NCBI GenBank assembly: GCA_937995345.1
Contig: CALKKS010000007.1
Span: 62,001 to 126,000 of the forward strand
Length of the DNA stretch: 64,000 bases
Source: an uncultured Collinsella sp.
GTDB lineage: Bacteria; Actinomycetota; Coriobacteriia; Coriobacteriales; Coriobacteriaceae
Direction of reading: 5' to 3'
Part shown: positions 8,474 through 16,301 of the stretch, in pieces
Numbering within the stretch: position 1 is the stretch's first letter
Layout of the letters: the number at the start of each line of letters is the position of its first letter
Translations under genes and position numbers: made by a program
The notes under the pieces: model-generated
Database searches by the model: none
Told to the model about the DNA's origin: nothing
What the model saw: only the letters and a program-made list of their open reading frames with translations

Positions 8474-9514
8474 TTGGTTCGACGTTGTTCGCATCCGCGA
8501 CTTTCGGTGATCCTTATTGTTGAGGGTTCGCCCAGCTATGCGATGCGTGCGCTCGAGAGCGTCCAGAACCAAGACCTCTATGATTTGCAGATTGTCATCG
8601 TATGCCGCGATGTTGCACCGGGTGTGCGCCATTCGCTCGAGGTTGCCGCCGGCAGAGATATTCACATCGATTTGATTGACGTCGAGGATTCGGCGCGCGG
8701 AGCATGTCTCAAGGCCGGTTTTGCCGCCTCGCGTGGATTGCAGATTGTTGCCATGAACGCCGACGAGTGGTTTGCCCCACAGTCCCTTTCCAAGATGGTC
8801 GACGTTGCGTGCGATGCTGCGGCAGACATGGTGATTCCCACGGCATCGCTCGACCGCTACGATGCTCATCGTGAGCGCCATTCGCGTGTACTGGATGCCA
8901 CCTCTCTTGCGATCGATGACCGTGCTTCATTGGCGGCCGGTCTGTCTCAAATGATTTCCGGCGGCCTGATTGCCCAGACTCCCGGTGTGATGTACAGCCG
9001 CTCGCTGTTCGAGACGTGTTTGTCGCGCGACCGTGCGTTTCGCTCGATTGGGTTTATGACATGCGCTCTTTCGCAGGCGCAATGCATATCCGGGTGCGGT
9101 GACGCCTGTTTCCATGCGGTGGCGCCACGGCTTACAGATGCTTTTGACCCCACATTGTTTGCCAAGCTTACCGATGACGCCCGGGCGCTCGACGAGCTTA
9201 TTGATTCGCTGGCAGAGGCGAACGGTGACGCGCAGCTAAAGGTGGCGAGCCATATGTTTTACTTCGCCGGGCTGGTCGCCTGCATCGAAAATTTGTGCTT
9301 GAGCCCGCATGGGGTTTCTTCAATTGAGCGTTCCGCTCGTATGCGTGATATGCTCGAGGCATCTCGAACTCGTCAGATGGCTGCGGCACTCAAGGATAAC
9401 CATCGTGGACTCGGCTTGTTGTTTGGACCGATTGCCAGTGCCAAACCTACGCGTTGCGTGATGTATACGCATCTGGCCGCTTTTTTTAACCGGACGGGCG
9501 TCAAAACTGCTTAA
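8474..9514 (+). CDS. Glycosyltransferase family 2-like protein
   Basis: Predicted cytoplasmic GT-A fold protein of about 346 residues. RLSVILIVEGSPSYAMRALESV and the QIVIVC strand resemble the nucleotide-sugar-binding start of GT2 enzymes, and CLKAGFAASRGLQIVAMNADEW occupies the place of the DxD region. The canonical Asp-x-Asp is not there (NADEW instead), so it may use a different metal ligand or be a non-catalytic relative. An ATG at 8465 lies directly against the purine-rich AGAGGA, leaving no spacing; the TTG at 8474 gives about 8 bases and is preferred, though not certain. It has no membrane segment and no glycan-cluster neighbours. Confidence 0.6.
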   Translation: MVRRCSHPRLSVILIVEGSPSYAMRALESVQNQDLYDLQIVIVCRDVAPGVRHSLEVAAGRDIHIDLIDVEDSARGACLKAGFAASRGLQIVAMNADEWFAPQSLSKMVDVACDAAADMVIPTASLDRYDAHRERHSRVLDATSLAIDDRASLAAGLSQMISGGLIAQTPGVMYSRSLFETCLSRDRAFRSIGFMTCALSQAQCISGCGDACFHAVAPRLTDAFDPTLFAKLTDDARALDELIDSLAEANGDAQLKVASHMFYFAGLVACIENLCLSPHGVSSIERSARMRDMLEASRTRQMAAALKDNHRGLGLLFGPIASAKPTRCVMYTHLAAFFNRTGVKTA

Positions 9515-9523
9515 GACGGCTAT

Positions 9524-9557
9524 TTTCGAAACAATCTTGCATGGAATTGTTTCGAAA
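9524..9557. promoter_or_regulatory. Perfect 12-bp inverted repeat upstream of argR
   Basis: TTTCGAAACAAT (9524-9535) and ATTGTTTCGAAA (9546-9557) are exact reverse complements around a 10-base spacer. It lies 10 bases after the glycosyltransferase-like gene and 90 bases before argR. No T run follows, so an operator or protein-binding site is at least as likely as a terminator. The half-site ATTGTTTCGAAA also occurs upstream of gltB at 56465-56476. Confidence 0.55.
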
Positions 9558-9567
9558 TGCGTTCTTA

Positions 9568-9597
9568 TTCACAAATACCCTCAAATAGCGCTAAACT
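9568..9597 (+). promoter_or_regulatory. Candidate argR promoter
   Basis: TTCACA (9568-9573) and TAAACT (9592-9597) are 18 bases apart in an A/T-rich stretch 50 bases upstream of argR. The surrounding TTATTCACAAAT and ACTATTCAATTA look faintly like ARG-box halves, so autoregulation is possible. Weak motif match. Confidence 0.35.
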
Positions 9598-9646
9598 ATT
9601 CAATTACTGATTGATTGTCTCCGCCATCTATGGAGTGAGGTTTAGT

Positions 9647-10084
9647 ATGGCTAAAAAACGCAATGGGCGCCAGGATGCCATCAGAGATATCGTGCGCAAC
9701 AAGGATGTTCGCACACAGCGCGTGCTGGTGGACGAGCTTCGTGCCATGGGGTTTGATTGCACGCAGGCGACCGTTTCGCGCGACATTGCCGATATGGGGC
9801 TGCGCAAGCTCCCCGAGGGTATCTATGTCCTGGCCGAGGACTTGCATCTGCAGCGTATGGTTTCCGAACTGGTAACGGGCGTTCTGCGCACCGACAACTT
9901 GGTTATGATCAAGGCTCAGCCCGGTACCGCTTCGGGCATTGCCGCTGCGGTCGATGCCGCCGAGCTGCCCGACGTGCTCGGTTCGCTCGCCGGTAACGAC
10001 ACCATCTTGGTTATCGCCCAGACCGCCGAGGACGGCGAGCGCCTGGAGGCCCTCATCAACAAGCTGAGCAACTCTCGTAAGTAG
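9647..10084 (+). CDS. argR: Arginine repressor ArgR
   Basis: Arginine-dependent regulator that represses arginine synthesis and often activates catabolism. 145 residues: an N-terminal winged helix (RQDAIRDIVRNKDVRTQRVL, recognition part QATVSRDIADMGLRK) and a C-terminal hexamerisation/arginine-binding domain with GTASGIAAAVDAAE and NDTILVIAQ. The ATG at 9647 is preceded by TGGAGTGAGG 6 bases upstream; an upstream in-frame start at 9611 lacks a ribosome site. No arginine biosynthesis genes are nearby, so it acts in trans. A strong terminator follows. Confidence 0.93.
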   Translation: MAKKRNGRQDAIRDIVRNKDVRTQRVLVDELRAMGFDCTQATVSRDIADMGLRKLPEGIYVLAEDLHLQRMVSELVTGVLRTDNLVMIKAQPGTASGIAAAVDAAELPDVLGSLAGNDTILVIAQTAEDGERLEALINKLSNSRK

Positions 10085-10137
10085 GCAAGGCGGCGCGTGA
10101 GGATAGCGCCGTACGAGCGCATATAGCGACTTTTATG

Positions 10138-10167
10138 GGGCGTCGACGATGGTCGGCGCCCTTTTTT
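10138..10167 (+). terminator. Rho-independent terminator after argR
   Basis: GGGCGTCGAC (10138-10147) pairs with GTCGGCGCCC (10152-10161) with one G-T wobble, a 4-base loop and six T residues. Confidence 0.9.
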
Positions 10168-10209
10168 ATTGTCGCATCGTGTTGGGGCGCATGCGAGGTT
10201 CCTCGTGAC

Positions 10210-10248
10210 AAAAAGGCGCCCGAGCAGCATTTGAACTGCTCGGGCGCC
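10210..10248 (-). terminator. Terminator for the penicillin-binding protein gene
   Basis: A perfect 13-bp stem, GGCGCCCGAGCAG (10215-10227) with CTGCTCGGGCGCC (10236-10248), with A5 at 10210-10214, which reads as a T run on the minus strand. It lies 23 bases past the minus-strand gene's stop. A short TTT on the plus side makes it partly bidirectional, backing up the argR terminator. Confidence 0.88.
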
Positions 10249-10271
10249 TTTGATTGGCTATGGCTGGGTGC

Positions 10272-12461
10272 CTACTGACCCGTAGAGGGATCGGGCGTGG
10301 GCGTAGGCGTAGGCGTTGGAGTGGGGGAGCCACCCTCGCCGCCGCCTTCGCCACCGCTACCGTCGCCGCCCGTCGAGCCGCCGGTCGTGCCGGTGCCACC
10401 GGTGGTTTCGCCGCCCGTGGTCTCGGTGGTCGTGGTGGTCGTCGTCGTGGTCGTGGTGGTCTCTTTCTCGTCCTCTTCGTTCTCGTCCTTGGACTCTTCC
10501 TTCTTGGCGTTGTTGGTGCCGTAGAACTTCCAGACGTTGTTGTTCTTATACGTTGGGGCAGTGCCCGTCGGGAACTCCTCGCGGTCGGTGCCGGCAAGGA
10601 CGGTGTTCATGAACTTCTTAAAGACGGGCAGGTTGGTGCTGTCGCCCAGCAGGTCCGTGCCGTACTTTTGGATGGGAATCTCACCTGCGGAGTAGCCGGT
10701 CCACAGGGCGCATGCCAGTTGCGGGGTATAGCCGCAGAACCACAGGTTGGTGGTGTTGTCGGTGGTACCCGTCTTGCCGGCATAGGGCTGGTTCACGCTC
10801 AGAGCGCCGGCGGCACCCGTGCCGCTGCCCTGCATGACTCCGGTCAGGACGTCGGTCACTGCCGCGGCCTCGCCGGCGGAGAGCACCTGCGAGGGGTTAT
10901 CGGTGTGCTGGTACAGTACCGAGCCAGTGCGCGAATCAATCTCGGTGATGGCGATCGGCTGGCGATAGTAACCGCCGTTGGCAAACGTGGCATAGGCCGC
11001 GGCCATCTCGAGCGGCGAGATGGAGCCGGTGCCGAGCGTCATGACGGGAACGTCCTCGATATTGTCCTTAGAAGGATCGATGCCGAGCTTTTTGACGAGC
11101 GACATGATCTTGTTATTGCCGATGGCCTCTGCAACCTGGATATAGCCGGTGTTGGAGGAGTATGCCGTAGCCTGCTTGAGCGTAATGGTGCCGTAGCTTT
11201 GGTTGGCGTAGTTTTGCACCTCGGTCGTGGTGCCCTTGGCTTTGAGCGGCGAGTTGCAGTTGAGGGTGACGTTGGGGTTCATGCCGTTTTGGATGGCAGT
11301 GGCCAGCGTAAAGGCCTTAAACGTGGAGCCCACGGGACGCTTGGCCGTGGCGTGGTTCACGTGGTTCTCGTCGGCGTTATAGTCGTAGCCGCCCACCATA
11401 CACTTGATGTAGCCGGTCTTGGGGTCGACGACGACCATGCCCATGTCCAGGCCGTCGAGCGAAAGCGTGTCGAGCTGGGCGCGCACGGCCTCCTCGGCAG
11501 TCTGCTGCATCGTGGGGTCGATGGTGGTCTTGACGGTTAGGCCGCCCTTAAACAGCACGTCGGTGGAGAACTCCTGCTCCAGCAGTTGCTTAACATAGGC
11601 GACAAAGTAAGGCTGCGAATACACGTCGACGCCGCTGCCCGAAATCTCGGTTACGTTGAGGGTGATGGGCTCTGCCTGCGCGGCGTCGTGCTCCTCCTGG
11701 GTGATGTGGCCCAGGCGCAGCATGTTGTCGAGAACCTTGTTGCGGCGAGACAGCGCCAGATCGGGATTGACCGTGGGGTCGTACTGCGAAGGCGAGTTGG
11801 GAAGGCCGATGAGCAGCGCGGCCTCGCTCAGGGTGAGGTCGGCGGCGCTCTTGGACAGGTAGGTCTCGGCTGCGGCCTCGATGCCGTAGGCGCCGTGGCC
11901 GTAATAGATGGTGTTGAGGTACATCATAAGGATCTCGTCCTTGGAGTACATCTCCTCCATCTTGATGGCGATATAGGCCTCGCGCACCTTACGCTCGATG
12001 GTCGAATCGAACTGCTCCTCCTGCAGGATGGTGTTGCGTACCAGCTGCTGGGTGATGGTCGATGCGCCTTCGTGCCCGCCGCCGAGGGTTGCCACGGCGG
12101 CACGCGCGATACCCCACAGGTCGATGCCGCCATGCTCGTAGAAGCGCTCGTCTTCGACGTCGACGGTGCCCTGTAGCACGTACGGAGAGACCTGGTCCTT
12201 GGTGACGGACTTGCGGTTTTGCGTGTAGAAGCTCGCGATCTTGTTGCCGTTGCAATCGACGATCTCGGTGGGTTCACTCACCAGATAGGCGTTGGCGTCG
12301 GTATAGTCGGGCAGATCGGACAGCCAGCGATTGACGTTGCCGATCATGCCGATGCCAAACGCTACGCCCGCGATGAGCAAAAAGCCCAAGAACGAGAGCA
12401 GGATCATGGGCAGGGCATGCGTCTTGGAACGACTGCGTCCCTGTCGTTGGCGAGGACCCAT
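10272..12461 (-). CDS. Class A penicillin-binding protein (transglycosylase/transpeptidase)
   Basis: Bifunctional peptidoglycan synthase anchored in the cytoplasmic membrane. Starting at the ATG at 12461 (GGAGGTC just upstream) gives 729 residues: a basic cytoplasmic tail, one membrane helix at about 19-41, a GT51 glycosyltransferase domain with EDERFYEHGG (Glu103) and GASTITQQL, then a transpeptidase domain with the active-site Ser in STFK (379-382), SSN (435-437) and KTGT (563-566). From about residue 650 the C-terminus is low complexity: an acidic Lys/Glu stretch, a run of 12 Thr, Gly-rich sequence and Pro-Thr dipeptides, probably an extended wall-spanning tail. PBP1a/PonA type; the exact paralogue is not settled. 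Divergent from the U32 gene. Confidence 0.92.
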   Translation of the reverse strand: MGPRQRQGRSRSKTHALPMILLSFLGFLLIAGVAFGIGMIGNVNRWLSDLPDYTDANAYLVSEPTEIVDCNGNKIASFYTQNRKSVTKDQVSPYVLQGTVDVEDERFYEHGGIDLWGIARAAVATLGGGHEGASTITQQLVRNTILQEEQFDSTIERKVREAYIAIKMEEMYSKDEILMMYLNTIYYGHGAYGIEAAAETYLSKSAADLTLSEAALLIGLPNSPSQYDPTVNPDLALSRRNKVLDNMLRLGHITQEEHDAAQAEPITLNVTEISGSGVDVYSQPYFVAYVKQLLEQEFSTDVLFKGGLTVKTTIDPTMQQTAEEAVRAQLDTLSLDGLDMGMVVVDPKTGYIKCMVGGYDYNADENHVNHATAKRPVGSTFKAFTLATAIQNGMNPNVTLNCNSPLKAKGTTTEVQNYANQSYGTITLKQATAYSSNTGYIQVAEAIGNNKIMSLVKKLGIDPSKDNIEDVPVMTLGTGSISPLEMAAAYATFANGGYYRQPIAITEIDSRTGSVLYQHTDNPSQVLSAGEAAAVTDVLTGVMQGSGTGAAGALSVNQPYAGKTGTTDNTTNLWFCGYTPQLACALWTGYSAGEIPIQKYGTDLLGDSTNLPVFKKFMNTVLAGTDREEFPTGTAPTYKNNNVWKFYGTNNAKKEESKDENEEDEKETTTTTTTTTTTTETTGGETTGGTGTTGGSTGGDGSGGEGGGEGGSPTPTPTPTPTPDPSTGQ

Positions 12462-12626
12462 ATATTGACCTCCAGGTATGTCGTGCCGGGCGGCGGGTGC
12501 GCCGCTGGGGCAGGATGGACATAAGTAATTACACGATAAACCAAACGAGGCGCGCGAGGCCTCGTGTATGCTGGATGACGGCATTTTTCAGAGTGAATGC
12601 ATACCTTGTTGGTAAGGAGTTTGCCG

Positions 12627-14597
12627 ATGGCGATTCGGACGATGGGGCCGAGTGGACAATGCGATAACGAGCCGGGGGCTGCCGAGGTGGCGCTGCCCGA
12701 GCTGCTGGCGCCTGCCGGCGGACTCGATCAGATGCTCGCGGCGATCGCAGCGGGCGCCGATGCCATCTATGCGGGCCTGGGTGGGTTTAACGCCCGCGTG
12801 AGCGCACACGGCTTTACCGACGACGAGTTTTTGCGCGGCTGCGCCGTGGCGCATGCGAACGGCGTGCGTGTATACGTGACGCTCAACGTGTTTGTGTTCG
12901 ATGACGAGTTGGCCGACGCGGTGGCGCTGGGGGCGCACGCGCATGAGTTGGGTGCCGATGCCTTGATCGTGGCGGATGCCGGTCTGGCCTGCGCGTTGCG
13001 CGCGGCGATTCCCGGGGTCGAGATTCACCTGTCCACGCAGGCGGGCGTCCATAGCGAAGGCGCCGTGCGCCTGGCTGCCGACGAGCTCGGGGTCGAGCGC
13101 GTGACGACCGGCCGCGAGCTGACGGTCGACGAGATTGCCGCCCTGTGTGCTACCGGCGTGCCTATCGAGGTGTTCTGCCACGGCGCGATTTGCATTGGAT
13201 ATTCGGGCGCCTGCGAGTTTTCGGCCCTGCGGCGTGGACGATCGGCGATGCGCGGCGACTGTACGCAGCCGTGTCGCCTGGCGTACGACCTGGTGGACGA
13301 GGCGGGGGAGAGTGTCGTTTCCGTGGAGGGCGATCGTCTGCTGTGCCCGCGCGACTATCTGGGCATTGCGCACCTGCCCGAGCTTGTTGGGGCCGGGGTG
13401 GCGTCGCTCAAGATCGAGGGACGCATGAAAAACCCCGACTACGTGTTCAACGTGGTGCGGGTGTGGCGTCGTGCGCTCGATATGCTGCACGATGGCGCGT
13501 GGGATGCCGCTGCCGTGTCGGCGCTCGAGCGCGAGCTGGGCAGGTCGTTCAACCGCGGGTTTACCGATGCGTATCTGCGGGGGCGATCGGGTGCTGAGCT
13601 CATGAGCTTTGAGCGTGCGATTAACCAGGGCGTGCGCGTGGGCCACTTGGTGGCTGTGGGTCACGAAGAGGTGACCGTCGAGCTCGATGCCGCCGTGGCC
13701 GCGGGCGACACGCTCGAGATCCGGTTCTACCCGGGTGCCGATGCACGCCCCGATGTGCCCAAGCGCTGGCCCCAGGTGCCCTGCCCGGTGGATGCAGCTG
13801 CGGGGGAGCGCGTTGTCGTGCACTGCAAGCGTAAGGTGGATGCGGGCTGCGAGGTGTACCTGATTCGCAGTGCCGGCGTGTTGGAGCAGACGGCGACGGC
13901 GCTGGAGCGCATGCGGGTCGAGGCAGACGCGGTCGTACCCGTCGCACGAGCCGTTGAGATACTGCCCCATGAGGGCGCCGTGGCTGTTGGCGACGTGCCC
14001 GAGGCGGCGTTGACGGAGCCGACGGAAAAGGGGGCTTCCGCTCGCATGGTCTTTGCCTGGCAGCTGATGGATGCCGACCCGCGTGGCGAGCGCGATCTGT
14101 CCGATGCGATCGTGGTGCTCGACGAGGTCTGTCGCGCAGCCGATGCCTCGCGTACCCGCTCGCTTATGCGGCGTGCCGGGCGCGTCGTCTGCCGTAATCT
14201 GGGACAGGTGGCGATGGCGCGCGAGCTGGGCGTGGCGTTTGACGTTGCGGCACCGGTGTTTTGCGCAAACCGGGTTACGCTTGCCTGGCTACGCGGGCTC
14301 GGCGCGGGCCGTGTGTATTTGCCTGCCGAGCTTGTCGCCGGCGACGCGGAGCGCGTTGCCGAGCTTGCCGCTTGCCCCGGTGTCTTGGGGCCTGTCGACG
14401 CCGACCGCCCCGAGCTCATGGTGTGCGAGCACTGCTTGCTGACCGCCGAGGGCGTCTGCGACACGGATGCGGCGGGGCAGGTCCGTTGCCGTGACTGCTC
14501 GCGCCGTCAGCAGGCGCGCTTTTTGGTCGAACGTGACGGCACGCGTTTGCCGGTCGTTATCGACGCGTGCGGCAGGACGAGGATTTTCCTGTCGTAG
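12627..14597 (+). CDS. U32 family protein, RlhA-like (probable rRNA/tRNA hydroxylation)
   Basis: U32 proteins were named as peptidases, but the E. coli members RlhA and TrhP hydroxylate 23S rRNA C2501 and tRNA uridine 34. The 656 residues match the long RlhA form (about 650) and not the short TrhP form. The U32 signature IEVFCHGAICIGYSGACEFS holds Cys184, 189 and 196, with Cys212 and Cys216 in GDCTQPCRL, likely ligands for an Fe-S cluster. The C-terminal part has a further Cys set (CEHC, CRDC). AAGGAG at 12614-12619 fixes the ATG at 12627; an in-frame ATG at 12597 has no ribosome site. RlhA rather than another U32 subgroup is inferred from length. Confidence 0.8.
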   Translation: MAIRTMGPSGQCDNEPGAAEVALPELLAPAGGLDQMLAAIAAGADAIYAGLGGFNARVSAHGFTDDEFLRGCAVAHANGVRVYVTLNVFVFDDELADAVALGAHAHELGADALIVADAGLACALRAAIPGVEIHLSTQAGVHSEGAVRLAADELGVERVTTGRELTVDEIAALCATGVPIEVFCHGAICIGYSGACEFSALRRGRSAMRGDCTQPCRLAYDLVDEAGESVVSVEGDRLLCPRDYLGIAHLPELVGAGVASLKIEGRMKNPDYVFNVVRVWRRALDMLHDGAWDAAAVSALERELGRSFNRGFTDAYLRGRSGAELMSFERAINQGVRVGHLVAVGHEEVTVELDAAVAAGDTLEIRFYPGADARPDVPKRWPQVPCPVDAAAGERVVVHCKRKVDAGCEVYLIRSAGVLEQTATALERMRVEADAVVPVARAVEILPHEGAVAVGDVPEAALTEPTEKGASARMVFAWQLMDADPRGERDLSDAIVVLDEVCRAADASRTRSLMRRAGRVVCRNLGQVAMARELGVAFDVAAPVFCANRVTLAWLRGLGAGRVYLPAELVAGDAERVAELAACPGVLGPVDADRPELMVCEHCLLTAEGVCDTDAAGQVRCRDCSRRQQARFLVERDGTRLPVVIDACGRTRIFLS

Positions 14598-14694
14598 GTG
14601 TTTGGCCGCGCCGTTTTGGTTATGATTAGTGGGTTTATGAACTTCGAGCACCGCCGTATCCGGTGAGGGTGCTATAGCAAAAGGAGGATACCCA

Positions 14695-15906
14695 ATGCTG
14701 TCTGTCGACGAGCAAATGCGTATCATCACCTCGGGCGCAGCGCAGATCGTCCCCGAGGCCGACCTTCGCAAGAAGCTTGAGAAGGGCGAGCCCCTCAACA
14801 TCAAGCTCGGCGTCGATCCCACCAGCCCCGACCTGCACCTGGGCCATGCTGTGCCCCTGCGCAAGATGCGTCAGTTCCAGGACCTGGGCCACAAGGTCAC
14901 CCTCATCATCGGTAACGGCACCGCATTGATCGGCGATCCTTCGGGCAAGAACTCCACCCGCCCGCAGCTTTCGCAGGAGCAGATCGAGGCCAACGCCGAG
15001 ACCTACGTGAGCCAGGCCATGAAGATCCTTGATCCCGAGAAGACCACCATCGTGCACAACGGCGACTGGATCCTGTCGATGGATCTGGCCGGCCTGCTGC
15101 AGGTGTGCTCCAAGTTCACCGTCGCCCGCATCCTCGAGCGCGATGACTTTACCAAGCGCTACCAGTCCCAGACGCCGATCGCCCTGCACGAGTTCCTGTA
15201 CCCCGTGATGCAGGCCTTCGACTCCGTGCAGATCAAGGCTGACGTGGAAATGGGCGGCACCGACCAGCTCTTCAACCTGCTCGCCGGCCGCGAGCTTATG
15301 GAGAAGATGGGCATGGAGCCGCAGATCGCGCTTACCATGCCGCTGCTCGAGGGCACCGATGGCGTGCGCAAGATGTCCAAGTCCTACGGCAACTACATCG
15401 GCCTGACCGATGCTCCCAAGGACATGTTCGGCAAGACCATGTCCATCCCGGACGAGATGATCGGCAAGTACTATCGTCTGGCCAGCTCGCTCACCCCGGC
15501 CGAGGTCGACAAGATTGACGCTGCCCTGGCCGACGGTTCCGCCGATCCCTATGAGCTCAAGCGCGCGCTGGGCCGCGACCTGTGCGACACCTATCACGGC
15601 GCCGGTGCCGGTGACGAGGCTCAGGCCGAGTTCGACCGCGTGTTCAAGGAGGGCCAGCTTGCCGACTTCCCCGAGAAGCACGTTGAGCTGACCGTCAACG
15701 ACGAGGGCCAGATCTACCTCGCAGGCCTGCTTAAGGACCTGGGCCTTTCGGCGAGCGCCGGCCAGGCCCGTCGCGACATTGACGGCGGCGGCGTCAAGAT
15801 CAACGGCAAGGCCGTGGCTCCCAAGAGCTACAACATCGACCCGAGCGCCCTCAAGCTGGGCGACACCCTCTCCGTAGGCAAGCGCAAGGGCTTCAAGCTT
15901 ATTTAG
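14695..15906 (+). CDS. tyrS: Tyrosyl-tRNA synthetase
   Basis: Charges tRNA-Tyr with tyrosine. 403 residues, class I: the HIGH-type motif appears as HLGHAV near residue 44 and the second signature as KMSKS. The C-terminal segment (YLAGLLKDLGLSASAGQARR, GGVKINGKAV) is an S4-like RNA-binding domain that holds the anticodon arm. The length and HLGH form resemble the TyrRS subgroup that differs from the B. subtilis TyrS1 type. AAGGAGG at 14681-14687 precedes the ATG by 7 bases. A short hairpin (GCACC/GGTGC, 14648-14672) lies in the leader, but the leader is too short for a T-box. Confidence 0.94.
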   Translation: MLSVDEQMRIITSGAAQIVPEADLRKKLEKGEPLNIKLGVDPTSPDLHLGHAVPLRKMRQFQDLGHKVTLIIGNGTALIGDPSGKNSTRPQLSQEQIEANAETYVSQAMKILDPEKTTIVHNGDWILSMDLAGLLQVCSKFTVARILERDDFTKRYQSQTPIALHEFLYPVMQAFDSVQIKADVEMGGTDQLFNLLAGRELMEKMGMEPQIALTMPLLEGTDGVRKMSKSYGNYIGLTDAPKDMFGKTMSIPDEMIGKYYRLASSLTPAEVDKIDAALADGSADPYELKRALGRDLCDTYHGAGAGDEAQAEFDRVFKEGQLADFPEKHVELTVNDEGQIYLAGLLKDLGLSASAGQARRDIDGGGVKINGKAVAPKSYNIDPSALKLGDTLSVGKRKGFKLI

Positions 15907-15933
15907 TTACGCGGTTTTACCAAACCGCGTAAC
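15906..15933 (+). terminator. Hairpin at the tyrS stop codon
   Basis: A perfect 12-bp stem, GTTACGCGGTTT with AAACCGCGTAAC, and a 4-base loop. The first G is the last base of the tyrS stop. There is no T run after it, so termination would need Rho or the next inverted repeat. Confidence 0.5.
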
Positions 15934-15946
15934 CGGTCGACGCTGC

Positions 15947-16045
15947 AAACCCGCCAGCGCGGCAATCTGCCTTTCAACTTCGGCGGCATGACCATAAGGT
16001 CAATGCCGCCTCGTTTCAAGGCACCTTGCTCGCTCTGGCGGGTTT
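15947..16045. repeat. Long imperfect inverted repeat (about 99 bp)
   Basis: AAACCCGCCAG at 15947-15957 is complementary to CTGGCGGGTTT at 16035-16045, and complementarity continues inward with interruptions (CAATCTGCCTT opposite AAGGCACCTTG) to an inner stem GGCGGCATGACC / GGTCAATGCCGCC around ATAA. The whole piece can fold into one long arm. No coding frame in it resembles a protein. It probably belongs to the palindromic intergenic elements seen elsewhere in the window. Confidence 0.6.
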
Positions 16046-16082
16046 TCGCTGTCGTTGCCAAAATATCGGCGATGCCGTGGCT

Positions 16083-16175
16083 GGCACTTGGGGTGGCACT
16101 TGGGGACGCTCCTTTTGTGCCGGCACTTGGGGACGTTCCTTTTTGGTGCAATGGGGTCAGGTTACTTTGCACCAA
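16083..16175. repeat. TTGGGGAC-type repeats and TTGGTGCA palindrome upstream of ade
   Basis: Within the 395-base gap between tyrS and ade, GGCACTTGGGG occurs at 16083 and GGCACTTGGGGACG at 16095 and 16122; the last two continue into C/TTCCTTTT. Directly after this, TTGGTGCA (16143-16150) and TGCACCAA (16168-16175) form an 8-bp inverted repeat whose interior matches, inverted, the one at 30058-30090. The TTGGGGAC core recurs at 18121, 19131-19275 and 62746-62801. No gene is credible in the gap. Confidence 0.65.
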
Positions 16176-16301
16176 GCTGGTGGCGCCGTTAAGCGGAAGG
16201 GGTGTTAGCGGGGCTTCCTTTTGGGCATACAATGGCTATTGGCTTGCTGCGTTGAAGGTTTGTCCGCTCCGCAGCTGTTTTCTACGGTTAAAGGAGTATG
16301 T

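Noticed and set aside
10254..11540. 428-codon plus-strand frame opposite the penicillin-binding protein
   Set aside because: The minus strand encodes all the transpeptidase motifs; the plus frame is low-complexity Arg/Gly/Val.
14598..14694. T-box leader before tyrS
   Set aside because: Leader is under 100 bases and lacks the specifier loop and conserved T-box sequence.
16176..16301. Purine riboswitch before ade
   Set aside because: No conserved three-way junction cores could be found in the short leader.
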